64,000 bases of DNA from Streptomyces griseomycini (GTDB lineage: Bacteria > Actinomycetota > Actinomycetes > Streptomycetales > Streptomycetaceae): assembly GCF_014203535.1 (NCBI RefSeq), contig NZ_JACHJI010000016.1, positions 1-64,000 on the forward strand, given 5' to 3'. The first letter of the stretch is position 1; every line of letters begins with the position of its first letter. This document shows, piece by piece, positions 17,689 through 27,721 of the stretch. A program made the position numbers and the translations under genes. The notes beneath the pieces were generated by a model. The model had not been told where the DNA came from. It saw only the letters and a program-made list of their open reading frames with translations, and did not search any database.

Positions 17689-18391
17689 CCGCGGCCACGG
17701 GCCGTGCACGAGCCCCCGGGGGCCTTGCGTGTTCGCGGGTTGGGGGGTCTGAGCGGTGATGTCCGCCGGCGCCCGGTCCGGGCAGGTGACGCTGGCTGTC
17801 TGGCCCGGTTTCTTGCCGGCCTGCCGGATCCGAGCCGCGATCGTCGGCGATGCCGCCCACGACGAGGTCCGTCACCCGGCAGGGCTCGATTGCCTTGGGC
17901 CATGTCCCGGTGAAGTACGCGAGGACCGGAACTCCGCTCGTCCCAAGGATGAAATTGAACTCCGCTTCTCACGGGGGCGGTGAACCCGCTTCGCCGTGGA
18001 AGCTCTTGACCTCACGTCCGTTGTTCCGTCCCCATCATCCCTCGCGCGGTGTGCCCGGCCGCCCCGCCGGTCACCCAGCTGCGTGCCCGTGGGGCGGCTC
18101 GTGCCAGAACAGCGCCCTCCACGACGACGTGAAAGCCGCTTTCCAGGGCATGGCGTCCCAGCTCACCGACCAGATGCCCGATGAGCGCGTCGACGAGCGG
18201 GCCGGTGCGCATCGTCCACCGGATCCAGTCGAGCCGTATCCGCCACCGCGCTCCTCGGGGACAGCGCCCCCGACGGGCTTCCCGAGGCCTTGTCCGGTCT
18301 TCACGCCAACCCCCGGTCTCAACCTGGCTCATACCGCTCTTCCCCGGGCCGCATGAGCCATCTGACGGCACCGAGAACGAGGCAGTACTCG
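17689..18391. other. Intergenic with a possible decayed kinase fragment
   Basis: No complete gene. On the minus strand around 18080-18210 a piece reads LVDALIGHLVGELGRHALE then SGFHVVVEG, resembling the middle of AAA_33-type phosphotransferases, but without a P-loop; it is at best a relic. GC-rich hairpin-like sequence (gcggccacgggccgtgc) just after 17688 may end transcription of the nitroreductase gene. Confidence 0.3.
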
Positions 18392-19552
18392 TCAGCTGGC
18401 CCGAAGACCGACCGCCAGCGTCAGTTCAAGGACCCGGTGTGGGGATGCGAGATCCGGAAACAGCTCCCGCAGCTGCGACATCCGGTACCGGACCGTCTGG
18501 GGATGGACGAACAACGCCGCAGCCACCTCCTCCCGCCTGCCCTGGTGCAGCAGCCACGCCCGCAACGTCTCCTCCAGCCGCAGTGCGGTCGCGACAGGCA
18601 AGGTCCGCAACGGTGCGAGGGCTCGGGCACGCAGGTCTGCGAACGCCTCCGCGTCGGCGCTCAGCACCAGCTCGGGCAGGTGGTCCTCGGTGTCGCGAAT
18701 GTCAGAGGAGAGGGAACGCGCGCGTACGGCTCGTGCGTACGAGGCGGACGCACGAGTCCATGGCCGGGCCGGACCGACCACGGCGGTGCGGTCGGTCAGC
18801 TGCCTCAAGAGATGTGACCGGTCCGCATCGGGGACGAGCAGCACACCGGTGGCGTCCGGCAGATCGTCGAGGACGAGGACGTTCGGGTCGAGCGCGCGGT
18901 AGGCGGGCCGGGCCTGGGCGGCGGGCAGCAGGACCGCGGTCAGCGAAACCGGGGGCTGCCACCCGGCCCGTTGAGCAGAGGCCAGCAGCACGTCCGGGGT
19001 CGCGCCGGCGAGGAGGTCGCGGGCCAGGTGTTCCAGGTGGCGCTCGTGGGCTCTGCCCCGGGCGGCCAGTTCGTCGGCGTGGCCCGCGGCGCTCGCGGCG
19101 GAGAGCTCGTCGATGTAGGCGAAGGTCAGCTCGGCGAACTTGGCGACCTCGGCGGCGGGCAGGCCCGCGGATACGGCACCCGCTGCCAGGCATCGCCAGG
19201 CCACGCGGGCGCCGACGCGGTAGGCGCTGAGCAGGGCGTCCATCGAACGGCCGTCGCGCACCTCGCCGCGGCCCAGCTCGTAGGCCGCGTCACCGCCGTC
19301 GCCGCCTGTGGCGTTCCCGCTCGCGAGGTCCAGGTAGTGCCCCAGGGCGGTGCGGACGGCTCGGCGGATGGTGGCGCCCATGTGGCCCGATAGGGCGTTG
19401 GCGTAGGGAGGGACCTCGTCGATGATCGCCTGGACGACCTCGTCGGCGGTGGTCTTCAGCGCGGCCCGAAGTGCGGTGACCGTCGTCTCGTCCAGGGCCA
19501 GTTCACTGGCCCTCCGGATTGCATGGTTCACGTTTTTGTTCCCTGCGAACAA
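18392..19552 (-). CDS. PucR/CdaR-type transcription regulator
   Basis: The 386-residue protein has an N-terminal sensory region (about 1-170), a GGDEF-like central part and a C-terminal PucR helix-turn-helix: LRLEETLRAWLLHQGRREE, VHPQTVRYRMSQLRELF, RVLELTLAVGLR. It is transcribed away from the ferredoxin reductase and desaturase genes with 66 bp between starts. Regulators of this type are often found next to reductase-desaturase pairs, so I infer that it controls membrane-lipid desaturation. Confidence 0.85.
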   Translation of the reverse strand: MFAGNKNVNHAIRRASELALDETTVTALRAALKTTADEVVQAIIDEVPPYANALSGHMGATIRRAVRTALGHYLDLASGNATGGDGGDAAYELGRGEVRDGRSMDALLSAYRVGARVAWRCLAAGAVSAGLPAAEVAKFAELTFAYIDELSAASAAGHADELAARGRAHERHLEHLARDLLAGATPDVLLASAQRAGWQPPVSLTAVLLPAAQARPAYRALDPNVLVLDDLPDATGVLLVPDADRSHLLRQLTDRTAVVGPARPWTRASASYARAVRARSLSSDIRDTEDHLPELVLSADAEAFADLRARALAPLRTLPVATALRLEETLRAWLLHQGRREEVAAALFVHPQTVRYRMSQLRELFPDLASPHRVLELTLAVGLRAS

Positions 19553-19618
19553 TTCAGCCGACCAGATTCACGTCCTGCGGTCAGGACTTTACGCCTTGAG
19601 GCGCAGCAAGCTGGAGTC

Positions 19619-20674
19619 ATGACGAGTGCAGCCCTGCGCAGCAGGGCGTGGAAACTGCTGGAGATGGTCACGACGCCGTTGCTGCCGTCGGACTACCTGG
19701 ATCTGGTCAGCCCGCTGCGTGCGGGCGCTGACCTGCGTGGGCGCATCGAGGCCGTGCGCCCCGAGACGGGGGACGCCGCGACCATCGTGATCAGGCCGGG
19801 ACGGGGCTGGCGCGGCCACAGAGCCGGTCAGTACGTGCGGATCGGGGTCGACGTCGACGGGGTGCGCCTGTGGCGTGCTTACTCCATCACCTCGCCGACG
19901 AACCGCCAGGACGGCCGCGTCACGATCACCGTGAAGGCGATCCCGGACGGCAAGGTCAGCAACCACCTGGTCCGCCGGGCGAAACCGGGCACGCTGATCC
20001 AGCTCGACCAGGCGACCGGTGACTTCGTGCTGCCGCAGGCCAAGCCCGCCAAGGTGCTCTACCTGACGGCCGGCAGCGGCATCACGCCCGTGATGGGCAT
20101 GCTGCGCGACACCGAGTTCGACGACGTCGTCATGGTCCACTGTGCGCCACGGCCGCAAGACGTGATCTTCCGCGACGAACTGCACGACCTGGTCGCGGAC
20201 AAGAAGCTGCGGCTCTCCGAGGTGCACACCGCCACGGACGGCATGCTCGACATCGCCCGTCTCGACGAACTCGTGCCCGACTGGGCCGAGCGCGAGACCT
20301 GGGCCTGCGGGCCCGCGGGCCTGCTCGACGCCGCCGAGGAGCACTGGAGCGGGCACGGCGTCCGGGAGCGCCTGCACACCGAACGCTTCCGCCCCGGCGT
20401 CGTCGTCGCCGGCGACGGCGGCGAGGTCACGTTCAGCGTCACCGGCAGGACCGTCGACGCGGACGGCGCCACGCCGTTGCTGGACATCGGCGAGGAGGCT
20501 GGCGTGCTCATGCCTTCCGGGTGCCGCATGGGCATCTGCTTCGGCTGCGTCACTCCGCTCAAGGCGGGCGCCGTCCGCGACCTGCGCACCGGCGAGATCA
20601 CCGAGGCCGAGCCGGGCGTCCTCATCCAGACCTGTGTGTCCGCCGCGGCGGGCCCCTGCGACATCGAACGGTAG
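19619..20674 (+). CDS. Ferredoxin-NADP-type reductase with C-terminal 2Fe-2S domain
   Basis: The 351-residue protein (ATG 19619) has an FAD domain (RAYSITSP), an NAD(P) domain (LYLTAGSGITPVMGML and WACGPAGLLD) and a plant-type 2Fe-2S domain with SGCRMGICFGC and a last Cys in LIQTCVS. It resembles the actinobacterial electron donor of acyl-CoA delta-9 desaturase (Rv3230c type). The desaturase gene begins 7 bases after its stop, so electrons from NADPH go via FAD and 2Fe-2S to the desaturase di-iron site. Confidence 0.9.
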   Translation: MTSAALRSRAWKLLEMVTTPLLPSDYLDLVSPLRAGADLRGRIEAVRPETGDAATIVIRPGRGWRGHRAGQYVRIGVDVDGVRLWRAYSITSPTNRQDGRVTITVKAIPDGKVSNHLVRRAKPGTLIQLDQATGDFVLPQAKPAKVLYLTAGSGITPVMGMLRDTEFDDVVMVHCAPRPQDVIFRDELHDLVADKKLRLSEVHTATDGMLDIARLDELVPDWAERETWACGPAGLLDAAEEHWSGHGVRERLHTERFRPGVVVAGDGGEVTFSVTGRTVDADGATPLLDIGEEAGVLMPSGCRMGICFGCVTPLKAGAVRDLRTGEITEAEPGVLIQTCVSAAAGPCDIER

Positions 20675-20681
20675 GAGCACC

Positions 20682-21800
20682 TTGACCGCCATCGACCCCA
20701 CCGCCCACCTGACCGCGGAGCAGATCGAGGAGCTCGGCCGCGAGCTGGACGCGATCCGCGACGAGGTGATCGCGGACCGCGGCGAGAAAGACGCCGCCTA
20801 CATCCGCAAGGTCATCTCGGCGCAGCGCAAGCTCGAGCTGGTCAGCAGGGGCGTGCTGCTGTTCTCGTTCTTCCCGCCCGCGTGGCTGCTCGGCACCGCG
20901 GGTCTGTCCGTGGCGAAGATCATGGACAACATGGAGATCGGCCACAACGTCCTGCACGGCCAGTGGGACTGGATGCGGGACCCGAAGATCCACTCCACCA
21001 CCTGGGAGTGGGACCACGTCTCGCCGTCTGATCAGTGGAAGCACTCGCACAACGAGCTGCACCACACGTACACCAACGTGGTCGGCAAGGACAACGACCT
21101 CGGTTACGGCATCATGCGCGTCGACGAGGACCAGAAGTGGCACCCGTTCCACCTCGGCCAGCCGTTGTGGAACTTCATCAACGCCTGCTTCTTCGAGTAC
21201 GGCATCGCGGCGTACGACCTGGAGCTCGGCAAGAACCTGCACAAGCGCCGCCGCAAGGACCCGGAGTTCCGCGCGCGGGCCAGGGCCGTGGGCCGCAAGA
21301 TCCGCAAGCAGGTGCTCAAGGACTACGTGATCCACCCGCTGTTGTCGGGCCCGTCGTTCCTCACCACGCTCGCCGCCACGTTCACCGCGAACCTGGTCCG
21401 CAACCTCTGGTCCCACTCGGTGATCATGTGCGGGCACTTCCCCGAGGGCGTGCAGGTCTTCGAGCGCCGGTCGATCGAGGGCGAGACGCGCGGCCAGTGG
21501 TACCTGCGCCAGATGATGGGCTCGGCGAACATCAGCGGCAGCAGGGCCATGCACTTCATGACCGGCAACCTGTCCCACCAGATCGAGCATCACCTGTTCC
21601 CGGACCTGCCGAGCAACCGGTACGCCGAGGTCGCGGTGAAGGTGCGCGCGCTGTTCGAGAAGTACGAGCTGGAGTACGTCACCGGGCCGCTGCCCAAGCA
21701 GGTGTTCTCCGCGTGGCGCAAGGTCTTCCGGCTCTCGCTGCCGAACAGGAAGCCCAAGGTCAGGACGCCGGAGCGCGAGCAGGAGCTCGTCGCGGCCTGA
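20682..21800 (+). CDS. Membrane fatty-acid (acyl-CoA) desaturase
   Basis: TTG at 20682, after GGAG, is the best start; it gives 372 residues. Hydrophobic segments (GVLLFSFFPPAWLLG and a central pair) alternate with the three histidine boxes of membrane di-iron desaturases: HNVLHGQ, HSHNELHH and HQIEHHLFPDLP. It introduces a cis double bond into saturated acyl chains, raising membrane fluidity. It forms an operon with the ferredoxin reductase; a GC-rich hairpin follows. Confidence 0.9.
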   Translation: MTAIDPTAHLTAEQIEELGRELDAIRDEVIADRGEKDAAYIRKVISAQRKLELVSRGVLLFSFFPPAWLLGTAGLSVAKIMDNMEIGHNVLHGQWDWMRDPKIHSTTWEWDHVSPSDQWKHSHNELHHTYTNVVGKDNDLGYGIMRVDEDQKWHPFHLGQPLWNFINACFFEYGIAAYDLELGKNLHKRRRKDPEFRARARAVGRKIRKQVLKDYVIHPLLSGPSFLTTLAATFTANLVRNLWSHSVIMCGHFPEGVQVFERRSIEGETRGQWYLRQMMGSANISGSRAMHFMTGNLSHQIEHHLFPDLPSNRYAEVAVKVRALFEKYELEYVTGPLPKQVFSAWRKVFRLSLPNRKPKVRTPEREQELVAA

Positions 21801-21803
21801 TTC

Positions 21804-21836
21804 CCGGTACGGGTTCGGCTCTTTCGGCCGTACCGG
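21804..21836 (+). terminator. Hairpin after the desaturase gene
   Basis: A 9-bp perfect stem (ccggtacgg / ccgtaccgg) with a 15-base loop starts four bases after the desaturase stop. No U-tract, as is usual for this GC content. Confidence 0.6.
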
Positions 21837-22109
21837 CGGCACCGCCGGGTCCGGTGAGATCCGCTGCGGACGGCGGGCGACCGCGACGTCGGACCGTACG
21901 GCACGGGGATCCGGGGCAGCGCAGTGTCCGGCTGCGCTGCCTGGACGTGCGCCAGGAACTCGGCACACAGTCCCCAAAGAGGTGTTGTAGTGCGCCGACC
22001 TGCCGTGGTCGGGCCGGTAGTCGGGTGCCTGACCGGCCCTGCCAAAAGTTGTTGATCATGTGGCCGCCGGCCTGTCTGCTCGGTGGTCGGGTCGTGGGGA
22101 GCACGAGTC

Positions 22110-22383
22110 GCGGGCACGGACCGCGGCTACGATCACGGCAAGTACCGGCGACTGTGGTGGAAGCGGGGCATTCGTCCGGTCATCGCCGAGCGAGGCCGGC
22201 CCGCACGGCTCCGGCCTGGGCGTCTTCCGCTGAGTCGTCGAACGGGCCGTCCCCCGGCTCCGCGGCTTTCGTCGCCCGCGCGTCCGCGGGGAGCGACGGG
22301 ACGACGTCCATGAGTCCTTTCTCAGCCTCGCCGCCTGCCTGATCACCTGCCGGCATGTGCAGAAGCTTTGTCAGGAGTACTGA
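22110..22383 (+). pseudogene. IS5-family transposase C-terminal remnant, frameshifted
   Basis: Reading through at least two frames gives TDRGYDHGKYRRLWWKRG, IRPVIAERG, GLGVFR-stop-VVERA and RRDDVHESFLSLAACLIT ending KLCQEY at TGA 22381. This is the end of an IS5-type DDE transposase (the DRxYD Asp and the WVVER Glu positions). An in-frame TGA and frameshifts inactivate it. The flanking 21837-22109 holds no recognisable gene. Confidence 0.6.
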
Positions 22384-22536
22384 GCGAGGCGACCCGGCTC
22401 CGCCGGCGCAGGCTCCCGTGGGCTCGGACCGTGCGTCGGCCGCCCCGGCGCCCCACTGGAGAGCCGGCACGGTGGCGTCCGCGGCGGCAGCACGGCCGGC
22501 GCCCGGCCCCGGTGCGTCCCGGGGCCGCGGAAGCGA

Positions 22537-22842
22537 TCACAGGCGGTGCCCCCGCGCGGCGAGCCACCTGTGCACGCTCTCCTTGTCCGCCGGGGTGATG
22601 CGCGCCGGGCCGGTGACGTCCGGGCCCTCGTCCTCGTTGAAGCCGGTGTCCGTGACGCGGGCGGTCACCCAGGTCGTCAGGTCACGCGCGCTCTCCTCCG
22701 GCAGCGTGCCGCTGTGCCAGTACGCGCGCACCCGCCGTGCCTCATCGGCGTCGTGTCGCTCCATCTCCTGCAGCCAGACGGGCACCAGCCGGTCGACGAC
22801 CCGCTGGTCGGCCCGGGATGCCTCCTGCTCGTGTGCGGTCAT
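22537..22842 (-). CDS. Small hypothetical protein
   Basis: From ATG 22842 the product is 101 residues: Glu/Asp/Arg-rich, soluble, with QRVVDRLVPVWLQEMERHD, TTWVTARV and a C-terminal HRWLAARGHRL. Longer upstream starts give low-complexity Arg/Gly sequence typical of non-coding GC-rich DNA. No family recognised. It lies 169 bp downstream of the molybdoenzyme gene on the same strand and may share its transcript. Confidence 0.5.
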   Translation of the reverse strand: MTAHEQEASRADQRVVDRLVPVWLQEMERHDADEARRVRAYWHSGTLPEESARDLTTWVTARVTDTGFNEDEGPDVTGPARITPADKESVHRWLAARGHRL

Positions 22843-23011
22843 GCCGCCCGGGTTCCCGGTTCCCGCCCGCGTCACACCGTCCTGCGGACCGCGTGCACCC
22901 CGCCCGAAGACCGCTGTGGCGCGCCTGCCCGCCCGCGGGCGTTCACCGGGCCGGGCCCCGCAGAAGGGAAGACAGGGGCCGAACGGCACGCTCAGGCCCT
23001 GCCGGACATCG

Positions 23012-25324
23012 TCACTGCGACGCCGGGGCGGGCCGGAGACGGGTCGGCTCCAGACGGACGACGATGCTCTTGTACGTGGGCTGGTTACTGGTTTCCGCCA
23101 CGCTGTCGAGCGGCACCAGGACGTTGGTCTCGGGATAGTACGCGGCGGCGGAACCGCGCTTGGCCGGGTAGGCGACGACTTGGAAGTCCTCGGCGCGCCG
23201 CTCGGTGCCGTCCGTCCACACGCTGACCAGGTCGACGTGGTCGCTTTCGACGAAGCCCAGTTCGGTCAGGTCCGCCCGGTTGACGAGGACGACCCGGCGG
23301 CTGCCGTGGATGCCGCGGTAGCGGTCGTCGCTCGTGTAGGGGACGGTGTTCCACTGGTCGTGCGAGCGCAGGGTCTGCAGCAGCAGGTGCCCCTCGGGAA
23401 CCCGCGGCATGTCCCAGGCGTTGCAGGTGAACCGTGCCTTGCCGACCGGTGTCTGGAACACGCCCTCGTTGACCGTGTTGGGCAGCCTGATGCCGCCGGG
23501 ACGCACCACGCGCCGGTTGAAGTCGTGCAGTCCCGGGACGATGCGCGAGACACGGTCCCGGATCTCCCCGTAGTCGGCCTCGAACGCGTCCCACGGGATG
23601 TTCCCCGTGCCGTCGAGCGTGCGGCGGGCGAGCCGGCACAGGATGGCGACCTCGCTGAGCAGCAGGGGGGAGGCCGGCTTCAGCCGTCCGCGCGAGGTGT
23701 GCACCTCGCTCATCGAGTTCTCCACGGTGACGAACTGCTCGCCGCCGGCCTGGAAGTCCCGTTCGGTGCGGCCCAGGGCCGGCAGGATCAGCGCGGTACG
23801 GCCGCACACGGTGTGCGACCGGTTGAGCTTGGTGGAGATGTGGGCGGTCAGGCGGCACGAGCGCAGGGCCTCCTCGGTGACCGCGCTGTCGGGCGCGGCC
23901 CGGACGAAGTTGCCGGCGAGGGAGAGGAAGAACTTGATCCGGCCCTCGCGCATCGCCTTGATCGCGTTCACCGAGTCCAGCCCGTGGGCGCGCGGCGGGT
24001 CGAAGCCGAACTCCTGCCGCAGTGCGTCCAGGAAGGAGTCCGGCATCTGCTCCCAGATGCCCATCGTCCGGTCGCCCTGTACGTTGCTGTGCCCGCGCAC
24101 GGGGCAGGCTCCGGCACCCGCCCTGCCGAGGTTGCCGCGCAGCATCAGGAAGTTCACGATCTCCCGGATGGTGGGAACGGCGTGCTTGTGCTGTGTCAGT
24201 CCCATGGCCCAGCAGACGATGACGCGCTCGCTGCGCAGCACCTCGTCCCGGACCCGTTCGATCTCTTCGCGGGTCAGACCGGTCGCCGTGAGGATGTCGT
24301 CCCACCCGATGGTGCGGGCGTGCCGCGAGAAGTCCTCGAACCCGTCGGTGTGCGTACGGATGAAGTCGTGGTCCAGCACGTGGCCGGGCCGGGCGTCCTC
24401 GGCCTCCAGCAGCAGCCGGTTCAGGCCCTGGAACAGTGCCAGGTCCCCGCCGCCGCGGATGTGCAGGAACCGGTCGGCGATCCGGGTTCCGTTCCCGATC
24501 ACCCCGTGCGCCTTCTGCGGGTTCCTGAACCGCAGCAGTCCGGCCTCGGGCAGCGGATTCACCGCGATGATACGGGCGCCGTTCCGTTTGGCCTGTTCCA
24601 GCGCGGAGAGCTGCCGTGGGTGATTCGACCCGGGGTTCTGGCCCACCAGGAAGATCAGGTCGGCGTGGTGGATGTCCTCCAGACTGACCGTGCCCTTGCC
24701 GGTGCCCAGGGTCTCGTGCAGGGCAAAGCCACTGGACTCGTGACACATGTTGCTGCAGTCGGGCAGGTTGTTGGTGCCGAACGCCCTGGCGAAGAGCTGC
24801 AGCACGAAGGCGGCCTCGTTGCTGGCCCTGCCCGAGGTGTAGAAGACCGCCTCGTCGGGTGAGTCGAGGGAGGTCAGCTCCGAGGAGAGCAGCCCGAAGG
24901 CGTCGTGCCAGCTGATCGGCTCGTAGGTGTCGGAACCGGGCCGCTTGACCATCGGTTCCGTGAGCCGTCCCTGCTGGTTCAGCCACATGTCGGACCGCCG
25001 GGCGAGGGCGGAGACCGGGTGCTCGAGGAAGAAATCGCGGGTGATGCGCCGTGTGGTCGCCTCGTCGTTGATGTGCTTGGCGCCGTTCTCGCAGTACTCG
25101 TTGCGGTGCCGGTGGCCCGGAGACGGGTCGGCCCAGGCACAGCCGGGACAGTCGATGCCGTCCACCTGGTTCATCGTCAGCAGTGTCTCCCCCGTCCGCA
25201 GGGGGGAGGTCTGCTCGAGGGAGTACTCCAGCGCGTGCACCACCGCCGGCACTCCCGCCGCCCACTTCTTGGACGGCGACACGGTGAGCGGCTCCCTGGA
25301 ACCGTCGTCGGGCCTCTTCGACAT
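23012..25324 (-). CDS. FdhF/YdeP-family molybdopterin oxidoreductase
   Basis: The 770-residue protein starts at ATG 25324 (GAGGGAG five bases upstream). It is a cytoplasmic molybdenum enzyme of the formate dehydrogenase alpha-like FdhF/YdeP group: N-terminal DCPGCAW and NEYCENG cysteines, a bis-MGD domain (YTSGRASNEAAF, SNMCHESSGFAL, LIFLVGQNPGSNHPRQ, CWAMGLTQHKHAV, RGNLGRAGAGACPVRGHSNVQGDRTMG) and a C-terminal MGD-binding domain (TPVGKARF, LLQTLRSHDQWNT, NRADLTELGF). The Cys in SNMCHES is a plausible Mo ligand; there is no selenocysteine. In enterobacteria YdeP is linked to acid resistance; the substrate here is unknown and no electron-transfer subunit is adjacent. Confidence 0.88.
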   Translation of the reverse strand: MSKRPDDGSREPLTVSPSKKWAAGVPAVVHALEYSLEQTSPLRTGETLLTMNQVDGIDCPGCAWADPSPGHRHRNEYCENGAKHINDEATTRRITRDFFLEHPVSALARRSDMWLNQQGRLTEPMVKRPGSDTYEPISWHDAFGLLSSELTSLDSPDEAVFYTSGRASNEAAFVLQLFARAFGTNNLPDCSNMCHESSGFALHETLGTGKGTVSLEDIHHADLIFLVGQNPGSNHPRQLSALEQAKRNGARIIAVNPLPEAGLLRFRNPQKAHGVIGNGTRIADRFLHIRGGGDLALFQGLNRLLLEAEDARPGHVLDHDFIRTHTDGFEDFSRHARTIGWDDILTATGLTREEIERVRDEVLRSERVIVCWAMGLTQHKHAVPTIREIVNFLMLRGNLGRAGAGACPVRGHSNVQGDRTMGIWEQMPDSFLDALRQEFGFDPPRAHGLDSVNAIKAMREGRIKFFLSLAGNFVRAAPDSAVTEEALRSCRLTAHISTKLNRSHTVCGRTALILPALGRTERDFQAGGEQFVTVENSMSEVHTSRGRLKPASPLLLSEVAILCRLARRTLDGTGNIPWDAFEADYGEIRDRVSRIVPGLHDFNRRVVRPGGIRLPNTVNEGVFQTPVGKARFTCNAWDMPRVPEGHLLLQTLRSHDQWNTVPYTSDDRYRGIHGSRRVVLVNRADLTELGFVESDHVDLVSVWTDGTERRAEDFQVVAYPAKRGSAAAYYPETNVLVPLDSVAETSNQPTYKSIVVRLEPTRLRPAPASQ

Positions 25325-25814
25325 CGGACTCCCTCTCACCGGCGGACGCTCGGGTTTTCCCAGTCTCGCGCCTCCGCCCGGAGGCCGCCACACGATCTTC
25401 CGTCGGCGGCCGCCCCGCCCCGCTCCCCCGGCCCCCGGGTCCGTTCCGCGTGCGAGCCGGCCACTCGTTCATGTCGGCCGTGCCGAAAGCCGGGCCCCGG
25501 GGCACGCCGTCCGGCCAGGCCGTCGGCCCCCGCTGGCGGCCCAGGCGCTCGGTGGGGTGCGTCCTGGCCTCGGCCGCTTCACCGGTACCCACCGTGTACC
25601 CGGCAGTACGCGCGCCCACTGCCGGCCCAGCTCGCTCCCCCGCCGGGGAGTGACGGTGCCCGGGGCGAAACATGCCGAGCAGCGTGCTGTCGACCGGCGG
25701 AACCGGTGGACGCCGTGAGGGCCGCACGGGCCGTGTGGTGGCGGACCGGTGGACGGGCGGTGACACTGAGGACAGCAGTGCCGACGACAGCAATGCCCGA
25801 CGACAGGCGGGGCC
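25325..25814. other. Intergenic, no gene recognised
   Basis: About 490 bp of divergent spacing between the molybdoenzyme and the SRPBCC gene. Promoters for both should lie here; no dyad or confident -10 element stands out. Confidence 0.3.
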
Positions 25815-26348
25815 ATGCCTGCAACAGCCGTGAAGTGCGTTGAAGAGTCCATCGAGGTCGCGGTTCCCGTGCGCACCGCCTACAACCAGTGGACGCAGCT
25901 CAAGACCTTCCCCCGCTTCATGTCCGCGGTGAAGCAGGTCGAACAGCTCCGGCCCAACCTCACGCGCTGGGTGGTCGGAGCCGGTCCCGTCCGCCACGAG
26001 TTCATGGCAGAGATCGTGGAACAGCGTCCCGACGCCCTGGTCGCATGGCGTGGCCTCGACCGGCGGATCGGCCACCGGGGCGAGGTGTCGTTCCGGGAGC
26101 TGGCCCCGGACCGTACCGAGATCGTCCTGCGCATGCGTTTCGAGTCGCACGGGACCAAGGGACGTCTCCTGACGCGAGCCGGTGCGTCGCCCCGTGCGGT
26201 CCGGGCGGAACTCGGCCGCTTCAAAGAATTCATCGAAGGACTCGGGCAGGAATGCGGCGCCTGGCGGGGCACCATCCACAACGGACAGGTCCAGCCCTCG
26301 GAACCGAGCCCGCCCAGAAGCCGGGTGGCCGGATGGCCCGTCGGCTGA
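25815..26348 (+). CDS. SRPBCC-family (polyketide cyclase/START-like) protein
   Basis: The 177-residue protein starts with a beta-strand/helix typical of SRPBCC folds (EESIEVAVPVRTAYNQWTQ, FPRFMSAVKQVEQL), then the central strands (TRWVVGAGPVRHEFMAEI, LVAWRGLD, GEVSFRELAPDRTEIVLRM) and a long C-terminal helix (ELGRFKEFIEGLG). This fold binds hydrophobic ligands in a cavity; close relatives in Streptomyces are cyclase/dehydrase-like proteins of unknown ligand. It is monocistronic. Confidence 0.8.
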   Translation: MPATAVKCVEESIEVAVPVRTAYNQWTQLKTFPRFMSAVKQVEQLRPNLTRWVVGAGPVRHEFMAEIVEQRPDALVAWRGLDRRIGHRGEVSFRELAPDRTEIVLRMRFESHGTKGRLLTRAGASPRAVRAELGRFKEFIEGLGQECGAWRGTIHNGQVQPSEPSPPRSRVAGWPVG

Positions 26349-27462
26349 ACACGTCCACCGCGTCGTCCACCCGGCACGACTCCCCCACCACGACGGCCGG
26401 GCAAGCCACATCCACGGGCTCCTCAGCCGAAAGCCCGGGCATCCGGAAAGGCCGCCGTGCCCTTCGGCGGCCGCGCTGCGCCCTCGGGCACCGAACGACA
26501 GGCAGGGTTCCCGATGGGCCGGGCCGGTACCACCGTCACCGACCCCACACCGGCACCGAAAACCACATCGGCCAGCCGCGTCGCCGACCTGCCCGGACCG
26601 CCCTTACCGGCCCTGACCTGCCGTTCTCTACCCGGTCGTGCGCTCGGTCTGGTTCGAACGTCAGAGCCGCCCGCACCCGCTCCAGCTCGGCTTCGAGTTC
26701 CCCCACCCGCAGCGCCGCGGCCTTCCGCCGGAGATGACGAGTCGCCGCCCGTCCGGGCCGGGGCACGGGTCGTACAGGGCCCGGCCGCCGGCTCTGGAGC
26801 GCGGACGGCATGGTCGCGGTTCCCCGGGCCTCAGGGCGTCTACTCGCGCAGGCTCGGGTGCTGGAGGGTGGCGGTGTGGCGGGCAGCGACGCTCAGTCCG
26901 AACAGGTCACCGAGGCGTTTGGCGTCGCCGCCGGTTGCCGAACCGGGCGTGCAGCACCCGTTCGATCGTGAGGTTCCCGGAGCGGCCAACGCGGAGGTCC
27001 TCTCCGGGCCAGGTGTTGGCGTGCTCGTGGATGACCTTCTCGGCATCAGGTCTCGGGAGTCCTACGCCTGACCGATCGGCGGCTCGTTCGGCTGCGTAGG
27101 CGTGCCCGCCGGGAAGGGCGGGGCTCGGCTGCTGCCACGACGGCTTGCCCGAAGGCCGATAGCGCCGCCTCGAGCCGGGTGGTCTCCCGGATATCCGCAC
27201 GGCGGCCGGAAGTTGGTTCGCCGTGGCTTCGACACGCTCGTCGGCGTGTCGCATGAAGGGGGCGGCGGCTTCGTGGATCCGGAGCATGAGGGCGCGCAGG
27301 GCGGCCAAGGCGGTCTTGTCGGCGTGGACCTCGCTCAGCCCGAGCTTCGCAACCGCGCCGCCTGCGGCCGTGAAGGCCTGCCGGTCGGAGCCGCCGAGGG
27401 CACCTACTCGAGCGCCCTCGCCTACTGCGGCGAAGGCCGCTAGGGCGCGTACTGAGTCGTGG
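26349..27462. other. Degenerate coding debris
   Basis: No intact gene. On the minus strand, pieces in different frames look once coding: a coiled-coil stretch near 26690 (VGELEAELERVRAAL), and around 26840-27100 ERVLHARFGN followed in another frame by AKRLGDLFGLSVAARHTATLQHP. The last resembles C-termini of tyrosine-recombinase-like proteins, but no catalytic Arg/Tyr pattern can be followed. I treat this as the remains of a mobile element. Confidence 0.35.
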
Positions 27463-27600
27463 TCAACGGGTGGTTCGGATGAGGTCCTTCAGCCAGACCA
27501 TCGCGGCGCGTAGGCGGAGGGGCCGGCGAGGTAGCTGTCCGGGGTCTTGTCGTACCGGACGGCAATGCCCCGCTCGGGCGGACGGCTCGCGACCATCGAG
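27463..27600 (-). pseudogene. IS5-type transposase C-terminal remnant
   Basis: The minus strand reads RYDKTPDSYLAG in one frame and AAMVWLKDLIRTTR, ending at 27463, in another, the usual C-terminus of an IS5-type transposase. The rest of the gene is missing upstream. Confidence 0.5.
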
Positions 27601-27721
27601 GGAGCCAGACCGGCTGCCCCGTGATCCGAACCGCAGTTGAGGTTCTACGGTTGCTCGTGACGGAGGTGAACCCGGTGACGTATGGCGTCCGAGGGGCCTG
27701 GCGCCGGGGACACCACACGAG

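Noticed and set aside
18080..18210. AAA_33-type kinase gene on the minus strand
   Set aside because: Only one short motif region is readable and the P-loop is missing, so at most a relic; noted in the intergenic entry.
22355..24862. 835-residue plus-strand open frame opposite the molybdoenzyme gene
   Set aside because: Antisense shadow of a strongly coding GC-rich gene; the minus-strand product has all motifs of the molybdoenzyme family.
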